Counted from the stretch's first letter, positions 36,782 to 47,186 are shown. The stretch is 64,000 nucleotides of DNA from Corynebacterium poyangense (GCF_014522205.1 NZ_CP046884.1:2542001-2606000); one strand, 5' to 3'. Notes: generated by a model not told the origin, from the letters alone. Numbers and translations: made by a program.

Positions 36782-36937
36782 CCTGGCAAAAACTAACAGC
36801 CTTCTTCCAGGAAGAATCCTCACAACCTCCGCATCAACGTAAAAATACTCATTCACCAGCCCACTTAAGATAAATTACAGTGACGTAAATGGGGGTAAAT
36901 AGCTACCAAAATATCGGTCTGCGTTTAGACTGCCTTC

Positions 36938-38242
36938 ATGAATTCCCCGACCGCGACTTCTCATCGCCTTACTGCTGCCGGGCGGCGAGCTCTTATTGCC
37001 GCCATCACCGGATCTCTTATTGAATGGTATGACTATGCACTGTACGGCGCCGCTGCCGCTGTAGTTATTGGCCCCTTATTCTTCAATGGCTCGCCTATTG
37101 GCGCTCAACTAGCTTCCTTCGCTACTTTTGCCGTAGGTTTCCTTGCCCGTCCGCTAGGGGGAATAGTCATAGGGCATATTGGCGACCGCTATGGACGTCG
37201 CCCTGCCATGCTGATTGCCATTCTCATGATGGGATTCGCGACGGTAGCAATAGGTCTTCTTCCTACCACCGCTGTTCTCGGGTCTTTTGCACCTGCTCTC
37301 TTGGTGCTGTTTCGCCTCATCCAAGGCTTGGGCGCTGGCGCCGAACTAGCCGGAGCAATGACTATTGTCGCTGAATTTGCGCCTCCACATCGTCGGGGTT
37401 TGTTAACCTCCCTTGTTCTAGCTACTCCGCCCACAGGCATAGTGGTAGCCACTGGTGCTTTTCTTCTAGCTGCTTCTCAAGGTGATGAAATCCTCCTCGG
37501 TTGGGCGTGGCGAATCCCCTTCCTCATCTCAATCCTCCTTTTCGCATTGGCGGTGTTTATTCGCCATAAACTAGAAGAAACCCCTGAGTACGTAGCCGCG
37601 ATGGCGCATCATGAAGAAAAGAAGAAAGATCATCTTCTCCCGCTCAATCGATTAATTTCTGTTCATCCCATAGAAGTACTCCTAGGTTTCCTTAGTGTCA
37701 CCGGACATAATGCCTTGAATTACACCATGGCTGTGTATGCACTTTCCTTCATGACATCTCCTGACATCGGAATGTCACGATCCTCCGCCCTGACTGCGGT
37801 GATGGTGGGAACTCTGTTCGGGACTATCACCACCCCCGCAGGCGGTATCGCCGCTGATCGTCTTGGGGCTTCCAGAGTTCTCGCGCTAGGCTCTGGGCTC
37901 GGGGCACTTTTCGCTTTCCCACTGATGTTTGGCCTAGCTAGCGGATCCCTTGTCTGGGCAACGTTAGTGATTGCCCTAGGTTATGGCGTAATCATCGCCA
38001 TGACTTCCGGGGCGCAAGGCGCGTTCCTCGCTAGTTTGTTCCCACCTGCGGAACGATATAGCGGTATAGCCTTGGCACGAGAACTCAATGGGGCAATAGT
38101 CGCCGGCTTTACCCCCTTGATTCTGACCTGGGTCCGCACCCACTCAGGAAACGCTACCTTTGTCCCTGCATTAGCTATTGCATTGTGTTTGGCTACTTCT
38201 TGTCTCGCCGTTGTGGTAGGAGGCTCCCGGGCACGACATTAA
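36938..38242 (+). CDS. MHS family MFS transporter, probable lactate permease
   Basis: 434-residue twelve-helix symporter with ITGSLIEWYDYALYGAAA and GHIGDRYGRRPAMLI, the marks of the MHS group. It directly precedes lldD, as does the cg3226 permease in C. glutamicum, so L-lactate uptake is the likely role. TAGACT lies eight bases before the ATG, with no ribosome site, suggesting a leaderless mRNA. I found no convincing LldR operator upstream. Confidence 0.86.
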   Translation: MNSPTATSHRLTAAGRRALIAAITGSLIEWYDYALYGAAAAVVIGPLFFNGSPIGAQLASFATFAVGFLARPLGGIVIGHIGDRYGRRPAMLIAILMMGFATVAIGLLPTTAVLGSFAPALLVLFRLIQGLGAGAELAGAMTIVAEFAPPHRRGLLTSLVLATPPTGIVVATGAFLLAASQGDEILLGWAWRIPFLISILLFALAVFIRHKLEETPEYVAAMAHHEEKKKDHLLPLNRLISVHPIEVLLGFLSVTGHNALNYTMAVYALSFMTSPDIGMSRSSALTAVMVGTLFGTITTPAGGIAADRLGASRVLALGSGLGALFAFPLMFGLASGSLVWATLVIALGYGVIIAMTSGAQGAFLASLFPPAERYSGIALARELNGAIVAGFTPLILTWVRTHSGNATFVPALAIALCLATSCLAVVVGGSRARH

Positions 38243-38284
38243 AACGAAATTAGGAATAGCGATTGTTTTCCATCTAGAAAGGTT

Positions 38285-39541
38285 TTGTTTCACGTGAAAC
38301 GTCAAATCCCTCAAATCTCAGAATTACTTCCACTCATGCACTTCGCTCGGCCTTCCCTCGACCGTCGGGCAGCGCGGCTAGCTCGCGCAGCAAGCGTAGA
38401 AGACCTCCGTGTGATCGCACGTCGCCGCACTCCCAAACCTGCCTTTGATTATGTGGATGGGGCAGCAGTCGACGAACGAACTGCAGACCGCACTAGAGAA
38501 GCCTTCCTCAACTGTGAACTTGTTCCTCGGGTACTGCAGGGCCACGGAGACGTCGATCTCAGCACCACTATCGCTGGTGGCCCTTCAGCACTTCCTTTTG
38601 GCATCGCACCCACCGGATTTACTCGTTTTATGCATGCGGAAGGAGAAGATGGTGGAGCCGCCGCAGCAGCTTCTCACGGTATTCCCTTTAGCCTTTCCAC
38701 TATGGGTACACGGAGTATAGAAGAAGTTGCCCAGATCGCCGGGGCAGGGAGGAAATGGTTTCAGCTTTACCTCTGGCGCGACCGAGAAGCCTCCCAAGAT
38801 TTGCTCCGCCGAGCTGCTGACAATGGTTTCGACACCCTCTTGGTAACCGTTGATACCCCGGTAGCAGGACAACGGCTCAGAGACGCCCGAAACGGGATGA
38901 CTATTCCCCCCAAACTCACCTTGTCCACCGTGGTTGACGCAGCTTGGCGTCCAGAATGGTGGTTCAATTTCCTTACTACTGAACCGCTTACCTTTGCGTC
39001 ACTCAGTGATACCACGCATGAGCTACCAACCCTGATCAACTCCATGTTTGACCCCACCATCAATATGGATGATTTAGCCTGGATCAGGAAGAATTGGCAA
39101 GGAAAGCTTCTTGTAAAAGGCATCCTTACGCCAGCCGATGCCCTCATGGTGCTCGATGCCGGAGCAGACGGCATCGTGGTTTCCTCTCACGGCGGGCGTC
39201 AGCTCGACCGAGCTCCAATCCCACTTCAAGCGCTACCTGCTATTAGGGCAGCTGTCGGTAATGATGTTGACATTCTCTACGACTCTGGCGTGCGCTCCGG
39301 TAATGACGTGGCCATCGCTTTAGCCCTCGGCGCAGACTTCTGTCTGATCGGCAGAGCCTATCTTTACGGTTTGATGGCTGGTGGCCGGGAAGGAGTCGAT
39401 AAAGTCATTGACCTTATTGCCAACGAACTGAGGATTAGTTTGCATCTTCTTGGGGTATCCGGAGTCCAGGAACTAAACCGTGATCATGTGCGGACCCCGT
39501 GGGATAAATCTGAAGAAGATCCCGCCACCTTCCAAGCGTAG
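38285..39541 (+). CDS. lldD: Quinone-dependent L-lactate dehydrogenase (FMN)
   Basis: Oxidises L-lactate to pyruvate at the membrane and feeds electrons to menaquinone. The FMN alpha-hydroxy-acid dehydrogenase fold is shown by PFGIAPTGFTRFMH, LYLWRDRE and the catalytic VVSSHGGRQLD. 418 residues from the TTG at 38285. A GTG at 38294 is equally possible, and both start codons fall inside a parS sequence. It lies 42 bases after the permease gene, likely one operon. Confidence 0.92.
   Translation: MFHVKRQIPQISELLPLMHFARPSLDRRAARLARAASVEDLRVIARRRTPKPAFDYVDGAAVDERTADRTREAFLNCELVPRVLQGHGDVDLSTTIAGGPSALPFGIAPTGFTRFMHAEGEDGGAAAAASHGIPFSLSTMGTRSIEEVAQIAGAGRKWFQLYLWRDREASQDLLRRAADNGFDTLLVTVDTPVAGQRLRDARNGMTIPPKLTLSTVVDAAWRPEWWFNFLTTEPLTFASLSDTTHELPTLINSMFDPTINMDDLAWIRKNWQGKLLVKGILTPADALMVLDAGADGIVVSSHGGRQLDRAPIPLQALPAIRAAVGNDVDILYDSGVRSGNDVAIALALGADFCLIGRAYLYGLMAGGREGVDKVIDLIANELRISLHLLGVSGVQELNRDHVRTPWDKSEEDPATFQA
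38286..38301. other. parS-like site 2, over the lldD start
   Basis: TGTTTCACGTGAAACG: 15 of 16 parS bases, overlapping both candidate lldD start codons. Confidence 0.75.
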
Positions 39542-39571
39542 GAAGCTCTCCACCCCCTTATTTAACCCCCT

Positions 39572-39584
39572 TGAACATTGTTCA
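39572..39584. promoter_or_regulatory. BioQ-type operator upstream of bioA
   Basis: TGAACATTGTTCA is a perfect 5-bp inverted repeat around ATT. It matches the recalled corynebacterial BioQ motif TGAAC-n3-GTTAC except at the last two bases, and lies 24 bases before the bioA start. Confidence 0.6.
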
Positions 39585-39607
39585 TCCTGCTTAGCTAGGG
39601 TAGAGGA

Positions 39608-40888
39608 GTGAGAACTGAGGATCTAACTCGCTTTGACGCCCAGCACGTCTGGCACCCGTATGGACCACTTCCTTCCGCTGTTCCAGCTTTACCCGTGGTT
39701 GCAACCGAAGGAAGTTACATCGAACTGGCTGATGGTAGGAAACTCATCGATGGAATGAGCTCCTGGTGGGCGGCAGCACATGGGCACTCCCACCCAAAGC
39801 TAGTCAAAGCTGCAACTACCCAAGCCACCACGATGAGCCATGTCATGTTTGGGGGACTTACTCACGAACCCGCAGTTAACCTCGCTCAAGACCTCGTCGC
39901 GCTTAGTGATGATCCTCTTGAATGTGTATTCTTTTCTGATTCCGGTTCCATCTCCGTGGAAGTAGCAATCAAAATGGCCTTGCAATATGCACGCGCCACC
40001 GGTCACCCCGAACGTAACCGGATCATGACCTGGCGAGGTGGATACCACGGTGACACTCACTGGCCCATGAGTGTGTGTGATCCCGACGGCGGTATGCACT
40101 CACTGTGGTCAGGTGCCCTCACCCCCCAGGTTTTTGCTCCTCGACCCCCAACACGAGGTTCTTCTGACCAAGACATCAGCGCCTATCTCAAGGAATTTGA
40201 ATCTCATCTCCAAGACAACGTCGCTGCGGTCATCATTGAACCGGTAGTCCAAGGAGCCGGCGGGATGCGCTTCCATGATGAAGCACTAGTCCGAGGAGTA
40301 AAAGAGATCTGTCAACGCCACGAACGGCTATTCATAGCCGATGAAATCGCTACTGGTTTCGGTCGAGCCGGCTATTTATTTTGCACCAGCAACCCCGGCG
40401 CCGACGCCACTCCGGATATTCTCTGCGTGGGCAAGGCCTTAACCGGAGGTTTTTGCACCCTAGCCGCCACCATTACTACTCGAGAAATCGCGGAGACTAT
40501 CTCGCGTGAGCATGGCGGCATTATGCATGGGCCGACGTTTATGGCCAATCCCTTAGCGTGCGCTGTCGGACATGCGGCGATGGGCATCATCAAAACGGGG
40601 GAATGGAAAAAACAAGTCCCTCGGATCGAGACTCAGCTTCAGCAGGGGCTTTCTCCTCTTGCGTCCCATGAAAACGTTGCAGACGTTCGGGTGTTGGGAG
40701 CTATCGGAGTGGTGGAAATGAAAAAACCCGTGGATATGGTGTCCGCTACTGCAGCTGCCGTATCGGCGGGGGTGTGGCTACGTCCATTCGGGAAACTGGT
40801 CTACACCATGCCGATGTATCCCAGCACCGCCGAAGAGATAGAGAAGATTTCTCAGGCAATTACCGCTATCGTGGAGGCACAATCATGA
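39608..40888 (+). CDS. bioA: Adenosylmethionine-8-amino-7-oxononanoate aminotransferase
   Basis: PLP enzyme of biotin synthesis making diaminopelargonate. 426 residues. The start DAQHVWHPYG and the PLP-lysine region CVGKALTGGF are typical of BioA. The GTG start has TAGGGT 6-7 bases upstream, so the mRNA may be leaderless; AGAGG lies too close to act as a usual ribosome site. The stop overlaps bioD by 4 bases. Confidence 0.94.
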   Translation: MRTEDLTRFDAQHVWHPYGPLPSAVPALPVVATEGSYIELADGRKLIDGMSSWWAAAHGHSHPKLVKAATTQATTMSHVMFGGLTHEPAVNLAQDLVALSDDPLECVFFSDSGSISVEVAIKMALQYARATGHPERNRIMTWRGGYHGDTHWPMSVCDPDGGMHSLWSGALTPQVFAPRPPTRGSSDQDISAYLKEFESHLQDNVAAVIIEPVVQGAGGMRFHDEALVRGVKEICQRHERLFIADEIATGFGRAGYLFCTSNPGADATPDILCVGKALTGGFCTLAATITTREIAETISREHGGIMHGPTFMANPLACAVGHAAMGIIKTGEWKKQVPRIETQLQQGLSPLASHENVADVRVLGAIGVVEMKKPVDMVSATAAAVSAGVWLRPFGKLVYTMPMYPSTAEEIEKISQAITAIVEAQS

Positions 40889-41574
40889 AAATTACCTTAG
40901 TCACCGGCACTAACACCGATGTCGGAAAAACCATTGCGACGGCAGCTCTGGTGGTGCGTTTGCAGGAGCAGGGTAAAAGCGTCGCGGTGATGAAACCAGC
41001 TCAAACCGGTGAACCGGAAGGGAGTGGAGACTTAGCTACCATCCACAAGCTAACTGGCCTTGACCATCTATATGAATGCGCTCGATTTCCAGAACCTTTA
41101 GCCCCTGATGTCTCAGCTCAGCGCGCTGGGGTTTCGCTGTTGGATTTTGATGATGTCGTAGAAAGAATTGTCGGATTAGAAGGCAAGTATGAGCATTTAC
41201 TCATCGAGGGAGCAGGTGGCCTTTTGGTCCGCCTTGGTGCTCAACAACAACCTAAGCGACTATGGACCTTAGCTGACTTGGGGGCAGAACTGCATAGCCG
41301 AGGTTATGACACCGAGTTTCTCATCGTTACCAGCACCAACTTGGGCAGTTTAAATTCTGCTGAATTAACTGTCGAAGCTCTTCGACATCGGGATTTGCCC
41401 TGCGCTGGGCTTATTGCTGGTTCTCATCCGACCCACGCCGGTTTAGCTGAACAGCTCAATCTCACCGATCTTCCTCGTGTCACAGACCTACCCCTGCTAG
41501 CGGTAATACCGGAAGGCAGCGGCAAACTCTCCACTGCCGAATTCCGCCATGCTTCTCAGCAATGGTTTTCTTGA
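40885..41574 (+). CDS. bioD: Dethiobiotin synthetase
   Basis: ATP-dependent carboxylase forming dethiobiotin, 229 residues. The P-loop is VTGTNTDVGKT, and LIEGAGGLLVRL is the second family motif. ATG at 40885 overlaps the bioA stop and follows GTGGAGG; the longer open frame upstream is not used. No bioF or bioB is in the window, as is common in corynebacteria. Confidence 0.94.
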   Translation: MKITLVTGTNTDVGKTIATAALVVRLQEQGKSVAVMKPAQTGEPEGSGDLATIHKLTGLDHLYECARFPEPLAPDVSAQRAGVSLLDFDDVVERIVGLEGKYEHLLIEGAGGLLVRLGAQQQPKRLWTLADLGAELHSRGYDTEFLIVTSTNLGSLNSAELTVEALRHRDLPCAGLIAGSHPTHAGLAEQLNLTDLPRVTDLPLLAVIPEGSGKLSTAEFRHASQQWFS

Positions 41575-41596
41575 CGGACGCGTTAAAATTCAAAGC

Positions 41597-41827
41597 ATGG
41601 ATGAGGCCAATAACACCAGCAACTACAATGTCCGAATCATCGCGGCATTACTACTTTTGGTCGCTTTCGGGGGGCTTCCAACTATGGTGGACGGGCGTCC
41701 TTTATGGGCTGCTTTATTGGGTGCAGCCGGGGTGATCGTCGCCATTATTATGCTCGCACTGTCCCTGGGGACTATCTTGCGTAACCGCCGTCGTAACCGG
41801 GTGAGGAAACTACACGACGACGCGTAG
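41597..41827 (+). CDS. Small membrane protein
   Basis: 76 residues from ATG at 41597 with two hydrophobic segments (about 15-32 and 36-60) and a basic tail RNRRRNRVRK. TAAAAT at 41584-41589 lies seven bases before the ATG, consistent with a leaderless transcript; the frame is open upstream to 41549. I recognise no named family. It sits between bioD and the YbbN-like gene. Confidence 0.62.
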   Translation: MDEANNTSNYNVRIIAALLLLVAFGGLPTMVDGRPLWAALLGAAGVIVAIIMLALSLGTILRNRRRNRVRKLHDDA

Positions 41828-41837
41828 GGTAGGCTGC

Positions 41838-42806
41838 ATGCTTCATCATCATCCGGCTCATGACTCTTGTGAACCTAACCTCGCCCGCGATCTCGAAGTT
41901 ATCGGCGAAATCCCACCGGCCTCACTTCGTGCTCATCACCATCATCACCAAGAAATTGAAGCTCCGCTATTAGTGCGCCCCGCCATTCACGCCACGATGT
42001 TTCACGTGGAACCAGAAATTATTGCTCGGTCCCGACAAATTCCTGTGTTTGTGCTCTTAGGTGGACCCCTGCACCCTGGGGTCAAATATACTCGGCAGCT
42101 CTTGAGTACAGCAGCCATCGAAGCCGGAGGTAGCTGGGTTTTCGCCTGGATAGATGCGGATCAAGAACCCGAGGTCATCACACAGTTTCGCCCCGAAAAC
42201 TTACCTCGTCTCTACGCCGTGGCCGACGGCACTGCCATTGGATCTACTCCGCTTGGTGAAAGCGATGAGATACTCGAATGGGTCCGCAATGCGGTTCACC
42301 ACGCCGCGGCTCGACTCCCAGGACTACCAGCGGAGGCGATACTGGAACGCCCCGATCATAATTCCGGGCACACAGATTATTCGGGAGATGACGTCGAACT
42401 TCCGGCTACGGAACTCCAACGGGCAGCTATTGCTGTTGCCGAAGGGGACTTTGAGCAGGCCCTAGAAATCTATCAGGACTTAGAACATTCGACGCCCCCA
42501 GCGCAGCACGACGTCATACTCCGCGCTCAAGCAGCGGTGGGAGTTCTTCAGCGCGCACAGAAGTCTACGCCTGGGGCAGATCCCATTTCCGTAGCGAATG
42601 CGCATCCTGAGGATGTGTCTTTAGCGCTGGCCGCTGCTGACGCAGAGATTATTTTAGACCAGCCCGAAGACGCGATTTGTCGGCTCAAGATTCTGGTGAA
42701 AGAGCCCGAAGCCCGAGCTCGATTAATTGAAGTTCTTCGCCTGCTCCCAGCCAATCATGAGTTAGTTGCCGCAACGCGCCAGGAAATTGCAGCAGCTATT
42801 TTTTAA
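41838..42806 (+). CDS. Thioredoxin-like/TPR protein, YbbN (CnoX)-like
   Basis: 322 residues. A thioredoxin-fold domain (about 65-150) retains DADQEPEVITQFRPENLPRLY but lacks the CxxC pair. It is followed by TPR-like helices (about 190-320). This is the actinobacterial YbbN type, a putative holdase or co-chaperone. The N-terminus is His-rich, with a run of five His. It contains a parS-like 16-mer read as MFHVEP. The start is uncertain; ATG at 41838 has no clear ribosome site. Confidence 0.8.
   Translation: MLHHHPAHDSCEPNLARDLEVIGEIPPASLRAHHHHHQEIEAPLLVRPAIHATMFHVEPEIIARSRQIPVFVLLGGPLHPGVKYTRQLLSTAAIEAGGSWVFAWIDADQEPEVITQFRPENLPRLYAVADGTAIGSTPLGESDEILEWVRNAVHHAAARLPGLPAEAILERPDHNSGHTDYSGDDVELPATELQRAAIAVAEGDFEQALEIYQDLEHSTPPAQHDVILRAQAAVGVLQRAQKSTPGADPISVANAHPEDVSLALAAADAEIILDQPEDAICRLKILVKEPEARARLIEVLRLLPANHELVAATRQEIAAAIF
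41998..42013. other. parS-like site 3 (degenerate)
   Basis: TGTTTCACGTGGAACC: two differences from the parS 16-mer, within the YbbN-like gene. Confidence 0.5.
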
Positions 42807-42842
42807 ATTCCGCTACCACACGTGCGCATTGCGCCCACTAAC

Positions 42843-45715
42843 CTATTTCACAACCAGGTTAACCATCCGGCCGGGCACAACGATGTGCTTGACGATATCC
42901 TTGCCGTTGACCGCAGCACTGACCTTTTCTTCAGCTACCGCCGCCGCAATAATCTCATCCTGGGACGCATCCGCAGCGACCATGATTCTGCCACGAACTT
43001 TCCCATTGACCTGCACCGGAAGTTCAATTTCCGCATCATGCAACCATTTCTCATCAAAAGTGGGGAAAGGTTCATAGGTAATGGTGGCGTCATGCCCCAG
43101 ACGACGCCACAACTCTTCAGCAATATGCGGTGCCACCGGGGAAACCATAATGATCAGCGGCATAATCGCTGCCACAGGGGTGTGCTGGGTATAGGTCTTT
43201 GTCAAATAATTGACGTAGCCGATGAGCTTTGCCACCACGGTGTTCATCCGCAGTTGCGCATAATCTTCCCGCACTCCAGCAATAGTGCGATGAAGCTGCC
43301 GCTGATCCTCCTCACTCAAAGGCAGATCTTGGGCTACAACTTCTCCGGTATTTTCATCAATGACTAAACGCCACAAACGCTGGAGGAAGCGTTGCGCACC
43401 CACCATGTCTTTCGTGGCCCACGGCCGGGAGGTATCCAAGGGGCCCATAGACATCTCATAAACCCGGAGAGTGTCAGCCCCGTATTGAGCGCAGATCTCA
43501 TCGGGAGAAATGGAATTCTTCAGGGACTTGCCCATCTTCCCATATTCTTGGAAGACTTCTTCTCCCTGCCACCAATACTTTCCGTCGCGTTCCTCTACCT
43601 CAGCGGCTGGAACATACACACCACGAGCGTCTGTGTAGGCGTAGGCCTGAATATATCCCTGGTTATAGAGGCGCCGATAAGGTTCTGTAGAGGTGAGATG
43701 TCCCAAGTCGTAGAGAACTTTGTGCCAGAAGCGGGAGTAGAGCAAGTGCAAAACTGCATGTTCTACACCACCAACATAAAGATCAACTCCGCCGGGATCC
43801 TGTGGTCCGTGTAGATCAGGACGCGGTCCGGTCCAATAGCGCTCATTCTCAATATCGCAGAAAGCTTCATCATTAGCTGGATCAATATAACGCAACTGAT
43901 ACCAGGAAGATCCAGCCCACTGCGGCATAACATTGGTATCTCTGGTGTACTTGCGTGGGCCGTCACCTAGATCAAGCTCTACCTCCACCCAGTCTTTCAC
44001 TTTCGCTAACGGGGGTTGAGGCTCACTGTCGGCATCCTCCGGATCAAAGGCCACCGGATTATAATCATCCACCTCAGGAAGCTCTACCGGCAACATAGAT
44101 TGCGGCAAAGCGTGTGGAATTCCATCCTCGTCATAAACGATAGGGAAGGGTTCCCCCAGTAGCGCTGCCGAGCAAACAACCAATCCCTTAATTTATATTG
44201 GATCTTTTCCCGCCCGGCTCCGGCTTCTTCAAGCCACGCAATGGTCTGGGAGATGGCCTCATCTTTCGCTAAACCATTGATGTCCAAGCCTGCGTCATTA
44301 GCTGAATTCACCGCCTCGCCAGATTCAGTGAAAGCTTCCTCTGAGATATTTCCGCCAGCAACCACTTCCACAATTGGTAAACCAAAAACTGTGGCGAATT
44401 CATAGTCTCGGACGTCATGGGCAGGCACCGCCATAATGGCGCCTGTTCCATATCCAGTCAGAACATAGTCAGCAATAAAAATCGGGATCTCTTGTCCATT
44501 AACCGGATTAATTCCATAGGCCCCCAAGAAAACACCCGTTTTTTCCTTATTTTCCTGGCGCTCTAAATCCGATTTAGCAGCAATGGCCTCGCGGTATGCT
44601 TGCACCGCTGCAGAGGGCGAGTCCTGTCCGAAAGTCCACCTCGGGTCAACACCGTCATAGTTTTGGGTGCCTCCCGCCACTAACTCATCAACAAGCTCAT
44701 GCTCCGGAGCCAAAACCATATAGGTAGCACCGAATAGCGTATCCGGCCGAGTCGTAAATACCGTTAGGGTGTGGTTCTGCGCGGTGAAGTCCACCTCCGC
44801 ACCTCTAGAACGCCCAATCCAATTTCGTTGCATGGATTTGACTTTTTCCGGCCAATCCAAATACTCAAGGTCATCAAGCAAACGATCAGAATATGCGGTA
44901 ATCCGCATCATCCACTGAGAAAGGTTCTTTCGGAAAACCGGATAGTTGCCGCGCTCCGAGCGTCCATCCGCGGTCACTTCCTCGTTTGCCAGCACGGTGC
45001 CTAACCCTGGACACCAATTGACTAGGGACTTTGAACGATAAACCAACCGGAAGCTATCAATAACCTCTGCCTTGCTTAGGGCGTCTAAATCCTGGAAAGT
45101 ACCGCGGTCGGCAAACTCCTCCGGAAGAGCAATCTCTCCGCTTTCCAAAAGTGGAATGAGCTCTGCGATCGGGCGCGCCTTTTGGGCATCCTGGTCAAAC
45201 CAGGAGTTGAAGATCTGCAAGAAGATCCATTGGGTCCAGGTGTAATACTCCGGATCAGTAGTAGCTACTGAACGTCGTTCGTCGTGCCCCAAACCTAAGA
45301 GGCCTATTTGCCATTTCATATTGGCGATATTGGCCATGGTCGTGGTGCGCGGATGTGTACCCGTTTGGATAGCGTATTGTTCCGCCGGCAAACCAAACGC
45401 GTCGAACCCCATGGTGTGCAGCACATTCTTACCCAACATGCGGTTGTAGCGAGCGTAGGCGTCAGTGGCGATATAACCAAGCGGGTGACCCACGTGTACC
45501 CCTGAGCCAGAGGGGTAGGGGAACATATCTTGAACAAAAACCTTATCCGCCGGGAGCTTCTTCCCGTCCTTCGGAGCGAGTTTCCCTACTGGGTTGGGAG
45601 CATGAAAGGTGCCGTTCTCATGCCAATATTTCTGCCAACTACGTTCAATCTCATTCGCCAATTCCGGAGTGTACCGATGCCCGGTCTCCACGCTGCTATC
45701 GCTCGCTTTCGTCAT
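42843..45715 (-). pseudogene. leuS: Leucyl-tRNA synthetase, interrupted by a one-base frameshift
   Basis: Charges tRNA-Leu with leucine. The N-terminal part (45715 down to about 44150) has the HIGH-type motif in [10 protein letters not shown] and the editing domain; the C-terminal part has the KMSKS-type KMGKSLKN. The frame breaks after RQRYWG. The expected continuation [12 protein letters not shown] is read in another frame, because the G-run at 44153-44157 (CCCCC on the plus strand) is one base short. With one base restored the product is about 957 residues, the normal corynebacterial length. The gene is essential, so a sequence error in the homopolymer is more likely than real loss. Confidence 0.9.
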
Positions 45716-45766
45716 GCCTAAATAGTGTAGTAGGCCAGCTCATCGCCACAACATCCAGCTAGAAAA

Positions 45767-45816
45767 ACTCGCCGGTTTCACGTGAAACATCGTCATATTT
45801 TCACGAACCGGCGAGT
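45767..45816 (-). terminator. Terminator of the DAACS symporter gene, with parS in its loop
   Basis: Perfect 11-bp arms ACTCGCCGGTT (45767-45777) and AACCGGCGAGT (45806-45816). Read on the minus strand they are followed by TTTTTCT. The 28-base loop and inner arm contain most of a parS sequence. Confidence 0.75.
45774..45789. other. parS-like site 4
   Basis: GGTTTCACGTGAAACA: 15 of 16 parS bases, intergenic, inside the terminator hairpin. Confidence 0.75.
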
Positions 45817-45843
45817 GCAAGAATTGAGTTGTAGTCCCGACGC

Positions 45844-47079
45844 CTACTTGGCGTTTTCTCGCTGAGGATTCTCTTCTACCTCCGCCTCCGAAGAGCCCGC
45901 TGTCGTTGGTAGCTGATCTTTCGCAAAGCGATTAACCAGCAACGCAATTGCTCCGTCGCCCGTCACATTGGCTGCCGTACCAAAAGAGTCAATAGCAATA
46001 TATGCAGCAATCATCAGGGCAACCTGGTCTGCGTCAAATCCCAACATGCTCTGCAATAGGCCGACAGCCGCCATAATTGCACCGCCCGGAACTCCCGGCG
46101 CGGCAATCATGGTGATACCCAGCATCAAAATAAATCCCACTGCTAAGGCAGGAGAGAGATGAGTGCCCGTCATATAGAGAATGGAATAGGCAAACAACCC
46201 GATCTTCATCATCGACCCAGCGAGGTGAATGGTGGCACACAGCGGAATAACAAATCCAGCCACATTGGCTTCTACGCCGTTTTTCCGAGCACACTGATAC
46301 GTCACCGGAATCGTAGCTGCCGAAGAAGAAGTACCTAGAGCCGTGGCATAGGCCGGAAGCATATTCTTCAAAGCCCGGAAGGGATTTGTGCCAACAACCG
46401 CCCCTGCTAAAAGATACTGGGCAATAACATAAAGGACTGTCATGACGGTGGCGAGGATAAGAACCTTCGCGAAGGTCACCAAAGTGTGGGTGAGGTTTCC
46501 GTTCATCCCTAATGTCAAGAACATGCCGTAGATGAACACCGGAAGAAGCGGAATAATGAAGGACTCAATAACCTTCATCACCACTCGCTGAAGGTCTTGC
46601 GCAGCCTCATACAAGGTATCGGACTTCACCACCGTCATCGCTAAACCTACGGCGAATGCCAAAAGCAGAGCAGACATCACCTCAAAAGGCGCCGGCATCT
46701 CAACGGTGAAATAGGGCGAAATCGCTCCTTTTTCGATATCCACCGCAGCCACTAAATCTTGACCTTTCAAGAGGATGGGATAGAGCCACACCGAGAGGCC
46801 GTAGGCGATAAATCCAGAAATAATTGTAGAAATATAGGCGATACCGGTGGTGATTCCTAGCCACTTTCCAGCGCCGCGCCCGAGGCCAGCGATGGCGGGA
46901 GTAATTAAGGCAAAGATCAGAACAGGGACAAAAAAGTTCAAGAAATTGCCGAAAAGCCCGTTAAAAGTAGCGAAAATTCGGGCGAGCCATTCAGGGAAAA
47001 ACAGGCTACACACAACGCCTAAGATTATTGCCACTAGCACCCGAAAGAGCAGGGAGGAGCTGAGTTGTTTGATACCCAT
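45844..47079 (-). CDS. Dicarboxylate/amino acid:cation symporter (DAACS family)
   Basis: 411-residue membrane transporter of the glutamate/aspartate/serine type. Family motifs are GTSSSAATIPVTYQ (hairpin tip), AAPGVPGGAIMA and DSFGTAANVTGDG (substrate/Na site). The substrate cannot be told apart among dicarboxylates, glutamate and Ser/Thr. It is divergent from the SdpI-like gene and ends in its own terminator. Confidence 0.87.
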   Translation of the reverse strand: MGIKQLSSSLLFRVLVAIILGVVCSLFFPEWLARIFATFNGLFGNFLNFFVPVLIFALITPAIAGLGRGAGKWLGITTGIAYISTIISGFIAYGLSVWLYPILLKGQDLVAAVDIEKGAISPYFTVEMPAPFEVMSALLLAFAVGLAMTVVKSDTLYEAAQDLQRVVMKVIESFIIPLLPVFIYGMFLTLGMNGNLTHTLVTFAKVLILATVMTVLYVIAQYLLAGAVVGTNPFRALKNMLPAYATALGTSSSAATIPVTYQCARKNGVEANVAGFVIPLCATIHLAGSMMKIGLFAYSILYMTGTHLSPALAVGFILMLGITMIAAPGVPGGAIMAAVGLLQSMLGFDADQVALMIAAYIAIDSFGTAANVTGDGAIALLVNRFAKDQLPTTAGSSEAEVEENPQRENAK

Positions 47080-47186
47080 AACGTCCTTCTTTGTCAGAAT
47101 AAGGAAGAGCAGAATAGTTAACTCGGAACATTACCGCACGTCACCCCGCTGTTTAACCTTTACCTCATCGATATAGGCTAGGAACC

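Noticed and set aside
36880..36937. LldR operator upstream of the lactate permease
   Set aside because: I looked for the recalled TnGTnnnACnnA motif and found no convincing match.
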